Below are positions 1-11,316 of a stretch of DNA of 64,000 nt, piece after piece. Below the pieces are notes generated by a model, which saw only the letters and a program-made list of their open reading frames with translations, ran no database searches and was not told where the DNA came from. The translations under genes and the position numbers were made by a program. The DNA is from Elymus sibiricus (taxonomy: Eukaryota; Streptophyta; Magnoliopsida; Poales; Poaceae), in contig CM077675.1 of NCBI GenBank assembly GCA_039707655.1, forward strand, positions 416,825,162 to 416,889,161, in the 5' to 3' direction. How positions within the stretch are numbered: position 1 is the stretch's first letter; every line of letters starts with the position of its first letter.

Positions 1-663
1 ATAGGCTCTATTATGTATGCAATGCTGTGCACAAGACCCGATGTCAGCCTTGCCATAAGTATGGTCGGAAGGTTTCAAAGTGATCCAGGAATGGAACACT
101 GGACGGCGGTCAAGAATATCCTGAAGTACCTGAAAAGGACTAAGGACATGTTTCTCGTTTATGGAGGTGATCAAGAGCTCGTCGTAAAGGGTTACGTCGA
201 TGCAAGCTTTGACACTGATCCGGATGACTCTAAGTCGCAAACCGGATACGTATTTATTCTTAATGGGGGTGCGGTTAGCTGGTGCAGTTCCAAGCAAAGC
301 GTGGTAGCAGATTCTACATGCGAAGCGGAGTACATCGCTGCCTCGGAGGCGGCGAAGGAAGATGTCTGGATGAAGGAGTTCATGACAGATCTTGGAGTAG
401 TGCCTAGTGCGCTTAACCCAATGACTCTGTTTTGTGATAATACTGGTGCCATTGCTCTAGCCAAGGAACCAAGATTTCACAAGAGGACCAGACACATAAA
501 GCGACGTTTCAATTCCATCCGCGATTACATCAAGGAGGACGACATAAATATTTGCAAAGTACACACGGATCTAAATGTTGCAGATCCGATGACTAAACCT
601 CTTCCAAGGGCTAAACATGAACAACACCAGAACTGCATGGGTGTTCGATTCATTACAATGTAA
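1..663 (+). CDS. Copia polyprotein C-terminus (end of reverse transcriptase plus RNase H), 5' partial
   Basis: The frame is open from base 1 to a TAA at 661-663 and encodes the last part of a Ty1/copia pol protein. The segment MYAMLCTRPDVS marks the end of the reverse transcriptase. RNase H follows, with the acidic residues in VDASF, CEAEYIAAS and FCDNTGAIA and the usual end ADPMTKPLP. RNase H removes the RNA strand of the RNA-DNA hybrid during reverse transcription in the virus-like particle. The coding part is followed 50 bases later by a polypurine tract and the 3' LTR, as expected for Copia gene order. No stop or frameshift is seen in the visible part, so the element may be fairly young. 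The upstream gag, protease, integrase and most of the reverse transcriptase lie outside the window. Confidence 0.93.
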   Translation: MGSIMYAMLCTRPDVSLAISMVGRFQSDPGMEHWTAVKNILKYLKRTKDMFLVYGGDQELVVKGYVDASFDTDPDDSKSQTGYVFILNGGAVSWCSSKQSVVADSTCEAEYIAASEAAKEDVWMKEFMTDLGVVPSALNPMTLFCDNTGAIALAKEPRFHKRTRHIKRRFNSIRDYIKEDDINICKVHTDLNVADPMTKPLPRAKHEQHQNCMGVRFITM

Positions 664-1857
664 ATCACATAGTGATGTGAACTAGATTATTGACTCTAGT
701 GCAAGTGGGAGACTGTTGGAAATATGCCCTAGAGGCAATAATAAATTGGTTATTATTATATTTCCTTGTTCATGATAATCGTTTATTATCCATGCTATAA
801 TTGTATTGATTGGAAACTCAAATACATGTGTGGGTACATAGACAACACTGTGTCCCTAGTATGCCTCTAGTTGACTAGCTCGTTGATCAAAGATGGTTAA
901 GGTTTCCTAGCCATTGACATGAGATGTCATTTGATAACGGGATCACATCATTAGGAGAATGATGTGATGGACAAGACCCAAACTGTAAACGTAGCATTTG
1001 ATCGTGTCAGTTTATTGCTATTGTTTTCTGCATGTCAAGTATCTGTTCCTTTGACCATGAGATCATGCAACTCACTGACACCGGAAGAATACCTTGTGTG
1101 TATCAAACGTCGCAACGTAACTGGGTGACTATAAAGGTGCTCTACAGGTATCTCCGAGGGTGTCTGTTGGGTTGGCATGGATCAAGACTGGGATTTGTTA
1201 CTCCGTATGACGGAGAGGTATCTCAGGGCCCACTCGGTAATACAACATCACAATGAGCCTTGCAAGCAATGTGACTAAAGTGTTAGCCACGAGATCTTGT
1301 ATTACGGAACGAGTAAAGAGACTTGCCGGTAACGAGATTGAACTAGGTATAGAGATACCGACGATTGAATCTCGGGCAAGTAACATACCGAAGAACAAAG
1401 GGAACAGCATACGGGATTAACTGAATCCTTGACATAGAGGTTCGACCGATAAAGATCTTCGTAGAATATGTAGGAGCCAATATGGGCATCCAGGTCCCGC
1501 TATTGGTTATTGATCGTAGAGGTGTCTCGGTCATGTCTACATAGTTCTCGAACCCGCAGGGTCTACACACTTAACGTTTGGTGACGATTAGTATAATTGA
1601 GTTATTTTGTTGGTGACCGAAGGTTGTTCGGAGTCCCGGATAAGATCCCGGACATGACGAGGATCTCCGGAATAGTCCGGAGGTAAAGATTGATATATGT
1701 GATAATAGTGTTTTGATCTCCGGAAGGGTTCCGGAATTCACCGGAAGGGGTTCCGGATGTTTACCGAAGTGTTCGGGTGCAGCAACACTTTATATGGGCC
1801 AAAGGGATAAAGCCCACGAGGTATTGGAAAGTGCAAAAGTAGTTTTGCTGCCGCGTA

Positions 1858-1973
1858 AGCGGTACTACCGCTTGGTGAAGCGGTACTACCGCCCGAGCGG
1901 TACTACCGCTTGTGTGAAGCGGTACTACCGCCCAAGCGGTACTACCGCTTGTGTGAAGCGGTACTACCGCTTG
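1858..1973 (+). repeat. Six-copy palindromic minisatellite in the Copia LTR
   Basis: The 13-mer GCGGTACTACCGC, which is its own reverse complement apart from the centre, occurs six times in about 115 bp. Spacers alternate between short (about 2-9 nt) and longer (about 10-11 nt). It lies roughly 130 bp upstream of the LTR TATA box. Each unit could form a small hairpin or bind a dimeric protein; that is inference. Confidence 0.9.
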
Positions 1974-2101
1974 TGCGCGGCTGTGCGCGGTTCGGCAGGG
2001 ATCCGAGTTGGACTCTTTCCCTGCGGGCCAAACCGACCTTGTGCAGGCAAAACCGACCTGGAGGTGGCTTTTGCTCCAAGTTTAGACCCCAAGGCTCAAC
2101 A

Positions 2102-2110
2102 TATAAATAG
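2102..2110 (+). promoter_or_regulatory. TATA box of the Copia LTR promoter
   Basis: TATAAATAG lies in the second half of the LTR, followed by a short leader rich in AACCCTAACCCT. This is the usual position of the BARE/Angela promoter that drives the genomic RNA. Confidence 0.65.
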
Positions 2111-2854
2111 AGGGGCAGGGCTAGCACACGGGACAGATCAAGATTTCCCCAAGCCGTGTGCGGCAACCCTAACCCTCTAGTTCCTCCGTCATAGTCTCCG
2201 TAGCGCTTGGCGAAGCCCTGCAGAGATTGTTCCTCACCACCATCACCACGCCGTCGTGCTGCTGGAACTCAACCACTACTTCACCATCGCTCGCTGGATC
2301 GAGGAGGTGAAGGCGTCATCAAGCCGTACGTGTGTTGAACGCGGAGGTGCCGTCCGTTCGGCGCTAGTTCGTGATCGGATCGAGGGACGACTTGCGATTT
2401 GGATTGCGGAGACGTTCGACTACATCAACCGCGTTTCTTAAACGCTTCCGCTTAGCGATCTACAAGGGTATGTAGATTCACTCTCCCTCTCGTAGATGCT
2501 CATCACCATGGATAGATCTTGTGTGTGCGTAGGAAAATTTTTGTTTCCCATGCAACGTTCCCCATCAAGAAGAGACATGAAACTCTCACAAGGAGCTAAG
2601 TTTGTCTAAGTGCTAAGTTTGTCTTTCTTTGAGAAAATGAGCCAAGTAAGTGGCATATTGGGGCTTACCGTCCTCGTCATCACGGAGGAGAGGCACCGCG
2701 GTTGCTCGGGCCGGTTTCACCTGGAGAATGCTGCCCTGGAGAAGGGTCGTGCGATGCGTTTCGGGAGATATTCTGCACCAAAGATGATTTGCAATGTCTC
2801 GTTAGCATGATGACACTGAAAAGATCATTGCATACAAATGAAAACTCACCATTC

Positions 2855-5141
2855 CAGCCGTGGTAATGACTGGCATCGGCGGAGGGGTCTGGCCGGTCTT
2901 CTCGCACATAGACTGCACATTTGGTTTTCACAAGTCAATGATATTAGTTATTAATGAAACAAACATTAAATGCAAGATTTGACAAATATGAAGAAGAAAC
3001 TTACCACCAAGAGCTCATAGATGGCCCGGTGAGACGCATCGTTCCGTGCTCTCTCCTCCTCCAACAACCTAGCCGTCCTCTCCTCCATCTCCTTCTCCTT
3101 CGCCACCATAAGCGCCTGTGTTGCCTCTCTTTCTTTCTGAACAGCAGCCTGCAACACAACTGTTCGTTAGCATTGTAATCATCTTTGTTCACACACACAA
3201 CGTAATGAGGAAAGATATCTGAGTCCGTATAACTAACCTCGATGGCGAGCTCGACTGGCCATGGACGAGGCCTTATCTCAGGACAGGAGCTCGTTTGGCG
3301 CGCCTTGATCTGCCGGAGGTTGCTAGGACAACGTATAAGGCCATCTCCAATGGCAATCGAGCCATGGGGCCTCCCGCCGCCAGCTATCATCACCAGCTCT
3401 GGATCAATAGGCTCCTGGCTCGGGTTGAAGTCCTCCCCTTTCCTCGCCTTCCCCTCATCTATGTACCTCATGAGCTTGTTGTGGGAGGAGATGTTGCTGA
3501 ACTTCAAGGGATCATCGAGGTCAGACTCAGAGAATGCCTTGACCTTCTTGTACGAGGCAGTATGGGCCATCGCATAGAGGTCGTACATCTGTGGCACCTC
3601 CATTTTATTGTGATGCACCTAAAAGAGAGAGAGAGAGGAACAAAGTATTAGTAAAGGGCTCAAGCTAGAATCAAGAATGAATTGCATGAATCATGAAGCT
3701 AACCACATACCCAGTTCTGACCAAACTGATTTAAGGTGGTGCTCCCTTGATGGTGTGGCACACCAACCATTTTGTTACGCCGGTCCTTGGCATTGTTGTG
3801 GACGGCTAGCCATTGTTCTGAGCACCACCCATCCACCAACGCCTCCCAACAATCCATCTTATCCGCACACCATCTCGGGGGCACCTAAGTTAATAAAAAG
3901 AGATATTTGAGCGCTACGCGTAGGAATCAAATGAAGGAAACTAAGTACAAGGCCTTTAGAATACGTAATTACCTTCATGTAATGCTCCTTCTCCATCTTC
4001 TTTCCGCGGCACGTCGACTTCTCCTTCCTAATACGCCGCGAGGCGTAGTAGTCTCGAACAGCCTGCACCCGAGCCTCGTGCCGAAAGTTTTGCAGTAGGC
4101 GCTTGCATTGCTGATCGATAACCTTTGCCGCGGCCTCCTCGTATCCCTCCTGACACCTGTAGAAGGTCTGCAATCAAAGGAGACAACACTTATTAGTACA
4201 ATAACTAGCTATTGTTGATTTTCAATTGTGTAAAGGAGAAATTACCCAAAACTGTCTGATCACCATCTCCGCCCTCGTGTGGCACAAAACACCGTCGATC
4301 CTCTCCTCAGGCAGGGCCGGTGCAGCCAAGTAGTGCTCCTAGGTCAGTCCTAACTCTCGAACCTGACCTTCACCGGGCAACGTGACAAACCCCGGGAAGT
4401 TTTGCCTGACAAGGACACCAAGGATGCTGTTGGGCCTGCGGGCATCCTTGGGTTGATGCCAACCCCTGCAGTATGACAAAGCCAACACATTAGATATTTG
4501 AAAAAACGTGAAGGCAAAAGGTTAAAAAAGAGTACATGCACTTACCTCTCCCCATCAGGCCTAATCAACCACCTCAGCTCGCGGGTCGCCGGCACGGGCG
4601 GGAGCCGTGTCATACCACGCTGGTAGACGGTGGCCCCCTCAGCCACCTCCTCGTCGCTATCAGAAAAACGATCCCCGCCACCATCAGCATGGCCACTAGG
4701 CTCCTCCGGCCAGGTATCCCATGGGGTCTGCCGGGACGTGCCCTCATCCCTACTCTGCTCCGGAGTCTCGTGGGACGAAGCCTCTGGGACAAGAGTCTGG
4801 TAGGTCGAAGGCTCGTCGACCCGAGGGTCGTGGACCGGAGTCCGCGTAGCCTCGTCCTCAGACGGGTCCACCCTAGCAGTCCTGTGCTCGGGTGAATCAG
4901 CTGGGGGTGGCGGCGAGGAAGGCGTAGCAGCCACCCTACCTTTGCCGCAGCCTCCTCTCCCACCTCTACTACCTCTCTTCTTCCCCCGACCTCCTCTCAC
5001 GGGGGTCGACGAAGAAGCGGCCACCGGTGTATGCAGACTAGAGAGCAACGCTCTCCGGAGAGACTCTGCAGCAATGGAAGTACCCATCCCACCACCCTCC
5101 GACGAAGGAGCCGCGGAGTGCTCTCGACCCTTTCTCACCAT
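2855..5141 (-). pseudogene. CACTA Transposase_24-type gene (second gene of CACTA-1)
   Basis: Read on the minus strand, this is a multi-exon gene. A low-complexity N-terminal exon (5141-4542) is rich in Gly, Ser, Pro and acidic residues. Further exons follow near 4460-4245, 4173-3975, 3884-3705, 3620-3240, 3150-3003 and 2915-2855. The later exons encode the Transposase_24 (Ptta/En/Spm) region, with segments such as FYRCQEGYEEAAAKVIDQQC and MYDLYAMAHTA, then a Glu/Arg-rich coiled-coil stretch (KEKEMEERTARLLEEERAR) and a Pro-rich tail. In maize the second En/Spm protein (TNPA) binds subterminal repeats and assists excision; a similar role here is inference. One in-frame stop is visible at 4339-4341, so I call it a pseudogene. 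Exon borders are approximate and the 3' end may be lost beyond the Copia insertion. Confidence 0.72.
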
Positions 5142-5282
5142 CTTTCAACAACTGCCATGACAAATAGTAAACGAAATTAGTACAACATAAAATTGAATAC
5201 CGACATGAATAATAAAATGTATATAATTTAAGTGTATCATCATATACCTAACATGAACTAAAAGTTGATTACCTGACATGAA

Positions 5283-8200
5283 TTAATAATAATCTTGATC
5301 GTCTATATATTCTCCGGGATCAATAAATGCATCATCATCATCACTATCATCAATAAATGCATGATCATCATCACTATCAGGAACAACGTGTGGAAGGCCT
5401 CCTTCATGTAATCGGTTAAGCATTGACAGGTCATCCGCATCAGTAACCTCTTCTTGTTCCGGCTCTTCCTGTTCCGGCTCAGGGGTTAAGTCGGATTCAT
5501 TGTCGCTGTCTACTTCAATGTTCCGGGGTGAAGTAGAGCGGTTCTTGAAACGTTTTTTGGAAATACGTGTTTCTTGGAAGAATTCTCCTTCATATGTGTC
5601 TTGGTTAATGTGATGTTCATAATCCTCTTCATTGAGGGGAGGTGGTCTAAAATGTGGCGGCACTTCATAAACGACATCCCAACCTTTCAGATTTGTATCA
5701 GTTTGGCAGGCCCACGGTAGATAGAAAACTTGGGTCGCCTGTTGAGCCGTAATATAGACATCGGGCACATCTAAATGGGTGCTTTGTTTGATTTCGACTA
5801 GCCCTATATGTTCATGAGTCCTTCTAGTCTCCTTCGGATGGAACCAATGACATTTGAAGACTACGACGTTCGGTGGGTATTCACCATAGAATAGAAGTTC
5901 ATAAATTGCTTCAACTCTTCCATAGTACTCTGTACCTCCTTCGCCGATAGCAGAGACACAACAATTTGTAGTCTTTAGGTCGGGCATAGATAGATCTTTG
6001 CCAAAGGTACGAAAGCGATACCCGTTGATGTCGTATCTGTCAAATGAACGGACCTTATAGTCAAAACCATTAGCGACTTGTCTCAGCTTGGCATCCATAG
6101 ACTCTGAATTAGCCTACAAGTTTAATACGAAAGGATTGTTGCATTAGCCGCAAATAAGACAAAGAAATGAAATGGTCCATTAATGGTAATTACCATTTGT
6201 TTGAACCAAGAGCTGAAACCGGGATAGCCGCCTCCATGCTTCGTCAGGAGCACATACTCTTTGACGAAATCCTTTTGGATGACCACTCCATCCGAGAATT
6301 TGGCGACGTATCGACTATATCAAATATCCGGGAATAAGAGCAGTTCTAAGGAATTACAAGTTGCGAAACAATAATGTACCGACAACTTACTCGATGTATG
6401 GCCGCACTTCTATTAGGTTGTTGAAGATATACAACGAAATGGTCCGCCATTCATCGACATCCAACGCTTTTGCTTTAGAAGCACCGGCTGGTGCGAGCTT
6501 CCCTTTGAATAGGCTGAGGTTGGATCGACTTTTTTTTTGGGTCGCCATCATTGTACCGAGGCTTCGGATTATGCAAATGACGATTTTTGGCTTCGTAGTG
6601 TGCTGTCACGAAGTTTGCCACCTCCTCAGTAATGAATGCCTCGGCCATCGATGCTTCAATTCTACGTTTATTTTTACATTTTGCTCGAAGCGTCTTCTGC
6701 ATCCTCTCAGTTGCGAAGCACCAACGATTTTGCACGGGCCCCCCCAATCTTGCCTCGGTCGCGAGATGCAAAATCAAATGCTGCATTGGATTAAAGAAGC
6801 CCGGTGGAAAGATCTTCTCTAACTTGCATATCAACTCCGACGCCAACTCTTCCATTTCATCTAGCACGCCAGGCGATAGTTCTTTCGCACAAAGAGAACG
6901 GAAGAAATAGCTCAGCTCTGCCAGTACTAGCCATTCATCCTCAGGGATAAAGCCACGCAGCATCACCGGCATTACCCGCTCAAGCCATATGTGCCAATCA
7001 TGACTCTTGAGACCAAATATCTTCAGTTTGTCAAGACTCGCTCCCCTCTTTAGATTCGCTGCATAACCATCGGGGAACATCAACTGCATTTTCACCCACA
7101 AGATCATTTCCCTCATAGCCGGCCTTCCAAGATTGAACCATGCCTTTGGCTTAGTCCAGTTCTGTTTTCCTTTTGCTTGTCGCATGTTTTGTAACGGTCT
7201 GTCACATAGAGCCTCCTGATCGATTCTAGCCTTAGGATTATCCTTTGACTTCCCCTCTATGCCGAACAATGTACCAAAAATGGCCTCGGCGATATTCTTT
7301 TCAGTGTGCATCATGTCGATGTTGTGTGGGCAAAGGAGGTCTTTGAAGTAAGGCAGATCCCATAAGCATGACTTGTGAGTCCATGCGTGTTCTGTATTAT
7401 ACCCTTTGAAATACCCAGGACGATTTGGATCCGGCTCGAGAGCATTTAACTGATCCAGGAGCTGTTGGCCTGTCAACGCAGGTGGTGCAGAGTTTTTGAC
7501 AACTCTACCTTTGATGAAATTCTTCTTGTCTTTTCTGAACTTATGGCGAGGACCCAGGAACTGTCTATGCATGTCGAAGCCAGAATACTTGCAACCCGCC
7601 TGCAGCCAACGGAACTGAAGAGCTGCCTTGCATGTGGGGCATGGGAACCTTCCATGCACACAACAGCCAACGAATAGGGCATACGCCGGCAAGTCATGCG
7701 TCGAGTACATGTACCACACATGCATTTTGAAGGTTTTTTTGGTAGCGGCGTCGTATGTCTTGATCCCATTATCCCAAGCTTCTTGCAATTCATCCTTAAG
7801 CGGCTGCATGTACACATTCATATTCTTCCCCGGATAGTTGGGCCCTGGAATTATCAACGTCAGGAAAATGTTCTTTCTTTTCATAATCTCTTCGGGGGGG
7901 GGGGGGGGGGGGGAGATTGAGTGGAATGACAAATACAGGCCAACAACTGTATTGGGTTGCCGTCATACCAAACACATTGAACTCATCCGTGCTGATGGCG
8001 ACTCGAGGATGCCTTGGATCTGCCGCTTTATCGTTATGTAATGCATCGAAGTGCTTCCACGCAAAAGCGTCTGAAGTGTGTACCAACATCTGATTCCCAT
8101 CTGCATCTAGTTCGGTTCTTTTGCCCAATTTGTGCCATGTCATCTGTCTGGCCGTCTCTTCGACCATGAAAAGACGTTGAAGTCTTGGTACGATTGGCAT

Positions 8201-8956
8201 ATAGCGAAGAACGTTAACAGGAATTTTTGTCTGCATCTTCTCACCCATACCGTTGTCTACGACAACATACTTGGAAGACTTGCAAATGGGACAATAGTTC
8301 AAGTCCGCATACTCAAGCCTAAATAAGGCACATCCACTCTCACATGCATCTATCTTCTCATAGGGCATCTTAAGTACAATGAGGATTTTGTCCGACTGGT
8401 ACAGGTTTGCAGGCAGTACATGGCCTTTGGGTAGAAAGCGTCCAAATATTGTCATCATCGCGTCGTAGCATTCTCTGCCCAGGTTGAATTGAGCCTTCAG
8501 AGCCATTACTTGCGCGATGGCATCCAGCTGACAAAGCTCAGTGTGCTCGTGGAGAGGACGTTTTGAAGACTCCAACATTTCATAGAATGCCTTTGCAGAT
8601 TCCTCCATCTCATCGTCCGAATCCCGAGCATCATCAAAGTCTTGCACCATGTCTTCGATCCCGGTACCATGCTCGTCGGTGCGACGACGAACCACCTCAG
8701 CTCTGGCACGTTGGGCAGACTCACCATGAAAAGTCCACACCGTATAATTAGGCCTAAAACCCCACTTCTGCAGGTGTTTAACCATTTCACCCTCTGTCTG
8801 CCTTTTAAAGTTGTCGCACCGGGGACAGGGACACCATGTTTTTTCCTGGCAATTTGCAAATGCGGCTCTCACAACCCCCTTGGTATTTGTTAACCATTCT
8901 TTGGTCATGTCTTTCTGACTGGTGTGACCGGTGTACATCCACGCACGATCAGTCAT
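5283..8956 (-). pseudogene. CACTA TNP2-type transposase gene, frameshifted by a poly-G run
   Basis: This is the catalytic transposase gene of CACTA-1. The N-terminus starts MTDRAWMYTGHTSQKD and has the Transpos_assoc zinc-binding segment (CPCPRCDNF). The TNP2 domain follows (through FPCPTCKAAL and DMMHTEKNIAEAIFGTL), then a DUF4218-like part (FFNPMQHLILHL). The terminal exons at about 6098-5283 hold the DUF4216-like part (FKCHWFHPKE...VFYLPW) and an acidic tail. The reading frame changes across a 20-G run at 7894-7913: the upstream frame reads FVIPLNLP and the downstream frame picks up EEIMKRKNIFLT, so two open frames of about 386 and 485 codons are separated only by this tract. Introns lie between about 6475 and 6098. 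Elsewhere the frame is well kept, so the break looks recent, unless the run is an assembly error. Confidence 0.85.
7894..7913. repeat. 20-base G homopolymer inside TNP2
   Basis: Twenty consecutive G on the plus strand (C on the coding strand, read as a run of Pro codons). It falls exactly where the TNP2 frame shifts. The expected protein has only two Pro residues here, so the tract is an expansion. Confidence 0.95.
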
Positions 8957-9090
8957 CTTGCCTAGCTACTGGACACACAAGAAATATATATATATAATTC
9001 AGCATATATATTCATCAGTTAATCAAGTTTGTCAGTTTTATTACATCCATGCAACCTACACGCTAATAGGTTAAGATAGGTCCTAATCCC

Positions 9091-9307
9091 ACCCGAGTAT
9101 GTGTAGATTGGGTTCGTTTTCCCATGCACTGCTCCGGATCCGATGCAGAATTTCGACAACACCTCCCCGCTGTTCTCCTGATACACGTCTCGGCAATAAG
9201 CAGAGAGGATGTGTACCCGGAGAACAACAGGGAGGCACTGACGAAATTCTGCATAGGATCTAGAGCAGAGCATACGGGAAAACGAACCCAATCTACACAT
9301 ACTCGGG
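9091..9307. repeat. Long imperfect hairpin in the CACTA-1 5' leader
   Basis: The left arm begins CCCGAGTATGTGTAGATTGG and the right arm ends with its reverse complement. The arms are about 105 bp each and meet near 9199. Similarity continues through most of the arms (for example GCAGAATTTCG against CGAAATTCTGC) with scattered mismatches. It lies just upstream of the TNP2 start, so a transcript would fold into a double-stranded stem. Confidence 0.85.
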
Positions 9308-9320
9308 CTGTCCATGGATA

Positions 9321-9408
9321 ACGTTGGACAATTTGAAAGGACGGCGGTTATAAATATGCAAAGACATGCATATTTATAGATGTCACCCTTTCGAACGGGA
9401 GACGCATA
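9321..9408. repeat. Second, shorter hairpin next to the long one
   Basis: The core arms ATAAATATGCA (9350-9360) and TGCATATTTAT (9367-9377) are perfect around a 6-base loop. Weaker complementarity extends to about 9321 and 9408. It is adjacent to the 9091-9307 hairpin and in the same presumed leader. Confidence 0.7.
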
Positions 9409-9715
9409 CTGGTCACGCATACTGATGATTGAAGACACCTATAGCTAGCACGTTTCATCGGCACGAAGACCGGAACAGAGCAAATTAAGGGGGGAGGAGG
9501 AGAAGTCATTTGTGCTCACCCACGAACGCAGGGGCGGAGCTCGTCCAATGCACGGGGAGGTCGTCGAACAACTGCACATTGAAATCCACCCGATCAACAC
9601 AAATATGATGTTTTTTATAACAAAATCGAAAAATATGTGACCTAACTCATAATTTACAAAACTATGACCCCGTCGGCCTCTGGAAGGCCGAAAAGCACCT
9701 TCCCGGTCAACAGTA

Positions 9716-10074
9716 GGCGTCGGGGGTCGGTGGCGTCGGGGGTCGGTGGGGTCGGGGGTCGGGGGTCAGTGGCGTCGGGGTTCATGAGTGGCGTCAGGGT
9801 TCAGTGGGGTCGGTGGCGTCGGGGGTCGGTGGCGTCGGGGGTCGGTGGGGTCGGGGTTCGGGGGTCAGTGGCGTCGGGGTTCATGAGTGGCGTCGGGGTT
9901 TAGTGGGGTCAGTGTCGTCGGGGGTCGGTGGCGTCGGGGGTCAGTGGCGTCGGGGGTCGGGGGGGTCGGGGGTCAGTGGCGTCGGGGTTCATGAATGGCG
10001 TCGGGGTTCAGTGGGGCCAGCGCCGTCGGGGGTCGGTGGCGTCGGGGGTCAGTGGCGTCGGGGGTCGGGGGTCC
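9716..10074. repeat. G-rich minisatellite (GGCGTCGGGGGTCGGT units)
   Basis: Short units of the type GGCGTCGGGGGTC and GTTCATGAGTGGCGTC repeat for about 360 bp. Larger units of about 130 bp are also visible as recurrences of the ATGAGTGGCGTCGGGGTT and ATGAATGGCGTCGGGGTT segments. Open frames across it are only repeat translations (Gly/Val/Ser/Arg-rich) and are not genes. Confidence 0.9.
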
Positions 10075-10352
10075 TCTCTTCTTCTTCTTCTTCTTCTTCT
10101 TTCCCTTTTTCCTTTTCTTCTTCTCCTCCTCTCCTCTTTTTCTTATTCTTCTTGTTCTTCTTCTTCTTCTTCTTCTTCTTCTTCTTCTTCTTCTTTTTTC
10201 TCCTCCTCCTCCTCCTCTTCTTCTTCTTGTTCTTCTTCTTCTTCTTCTTCTTCACCTTCTTCTTTTCCTTCTTCTTCTTCTTATTCTATTCTTCTTTTCC
10301 TTTTTTCTTTTTCATTTTTTCCTTCTTCTTTTCTTCTTTTTTTTCTTCTAAC
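10075..10352. repeat. Polypyrimidine (TTC/TCC)n tract
   Basis: About 278 bp are almost purely pyrimidine on the plus strand, mainly TTC with TCC and T-runs. The Phe/Ser/Leu-rich open frames here are artefacts of the repeat. It separates the G-rich minisatellite from the AACCTAATA repeat. Confidence 0.92.
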
Positions 10353-10487
10353 CTAACTAACTAACCTAATTGACCTAGTAAACTAACTTAATAAACTAAT
10401 AATACTAACCTAATTAACCTAATAAACTAACCTAATAAACTAATAAAACTAACCTAATTATAAACTAACTAAATTAACCGAAATAAA
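10353..10487. repeat. AACCTAATA-type short tandem repeat
   Basis: Variants of AACCTAATAAACTAACC recur for about 130 bp directly after the polypyrimidine tract. The following 10,500-10,990 is very GC-rich (GGCGGCGGTGGC and GGGGGCGTCGC runs) with no credible gene; its open frames are low-complexity. Confidence 0.75.
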
Positions 10488-11035
10488 AAATAGAAAAATG
10501 AAAAAAAGGGGGCGGCCGGCGGTGGTACTCACCGGCGGGGGGCGGCGGGGGCGGCGGTGGACGGGGGCGGCGCAGGGATGCCGGGGGCGGTAGTGGCGGC
10601 CGGCGGCGCCGTGGCGGCGGTGGCGGCCTGGCGACGGGTGGCAGGGGCGTCGGGGGGCGTCGGCGGCGTCGCGGCTGCGGGTGGCGTCGGGGGCGTCGCG
10701 GCTGCGGGTGGCGTCGGGGGCGTCGCGGCGTTGGGGGGCAGGGTCACCGGGGGTGTCCGGGGGGCAGGGGCGGCGGTGGCTGCGAGGCGGTGAGGGGCAG
10801 GGGCGGCGGGGGGTAGGGGCGCAGGGGCGGCAGGGCGGCGGTGACGGCGGTGGGCAGGGGCGCAGGGTCGTCGGGGCGGCGGTGGCGGCCGGCGGCGAGG
10901 GGCGGAGGCGGCGGGGGCGACCGGGCGGCGGGCCAGCCGTGGGGCGGGGCGGAGCAGCGGGGGTTGAGAGGGAGAGAGAGAGAGAATGAAAGAGAGAGGG
11001 GCGGGGTGGCCGTTGACGCCGTTAGGTATAGGGCG

Positions 11036-11316
11036 CCTTTGCCGTCTGCTGGCGGACGGCAAAGAGACCCAGGTTGACGGCAAAGAGCCTGGATATGGCC
11101 CGCCACCCCCACAGGGCCAGTGGGGCCCAGGTGGGTTCTTTGCCGTCTGCCTTCTGGCTCTTTGCCGTCCGCTGGCTGACGGCAAATCCCTGGCAGATGG
11201 CAAACGGTGTCTTTGCCGTCAGCCTGCTCTTTGCCGTCCGGGTTTGGCCAGCTGACGGCATACACTTTCTTTGCCGTCCGCCAGCTGACGGCAAATAGCT
11301 GGCTGACGGCAAATAA
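11036..11316. repeat. CACTA-1 subterminal repeat cluster
   Basis: About ten copies of TTTGCCGTC or its inverse GACGGCAAA occur in 280 bp, several as inverted pairs (TTTGCCGTCC...GCTGACGGCAAA). Clusters like this beside the terminus are binding sites for the CACTA accessory protein in En/Spm. The cluster ends abruptly at the Gypsy junction, so the terminal CACTA bases are missing. Confidence 0.8.

Larger units (their letters stand above)
714..2567 (+). mobile_element. 3' LTR of an Angela/BARE1/WIS-type Copia retrotransposon
   Basis: The LTR starts TGTTGGAAATATGCCCTAGA and ends AACGTTCCCCATCA, the recognised ends of the Angela/BARE/WIS/Maximus group in Triticeae. It is 1854 bp and is bounded by TG...CA. 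A purine-rich tract (GTGCAAGTGGGAGAC, ending at 713) precedes it and would prime plus-strand synthesis. It contains a palindromic minisatellite and a TATA box. The 5 bases after it (AAGAA, 2568-2572) should be the target duplication, but the 5' LTR is outside the window so this cannot be confirmed. The element sits in the 3' part of a minus-strand CACTA element. Confidence 0.92.

Noticed and set aside
9804..10364. Long plus-strand frames of Gly/Val/Ser then Phe/Ser/Leu
   Set aside because: They are translations of the G-rich minisatellite and the TTC tract in all frames; no start context, no domain.
10529..11203. Pro/Ala/Arg-rich minus-strand frame of 224 codons
   Set aside because: Low-complexity GC-rich repeat plus the CACTA subterminal cluster; open in several frames at once because of base composition.
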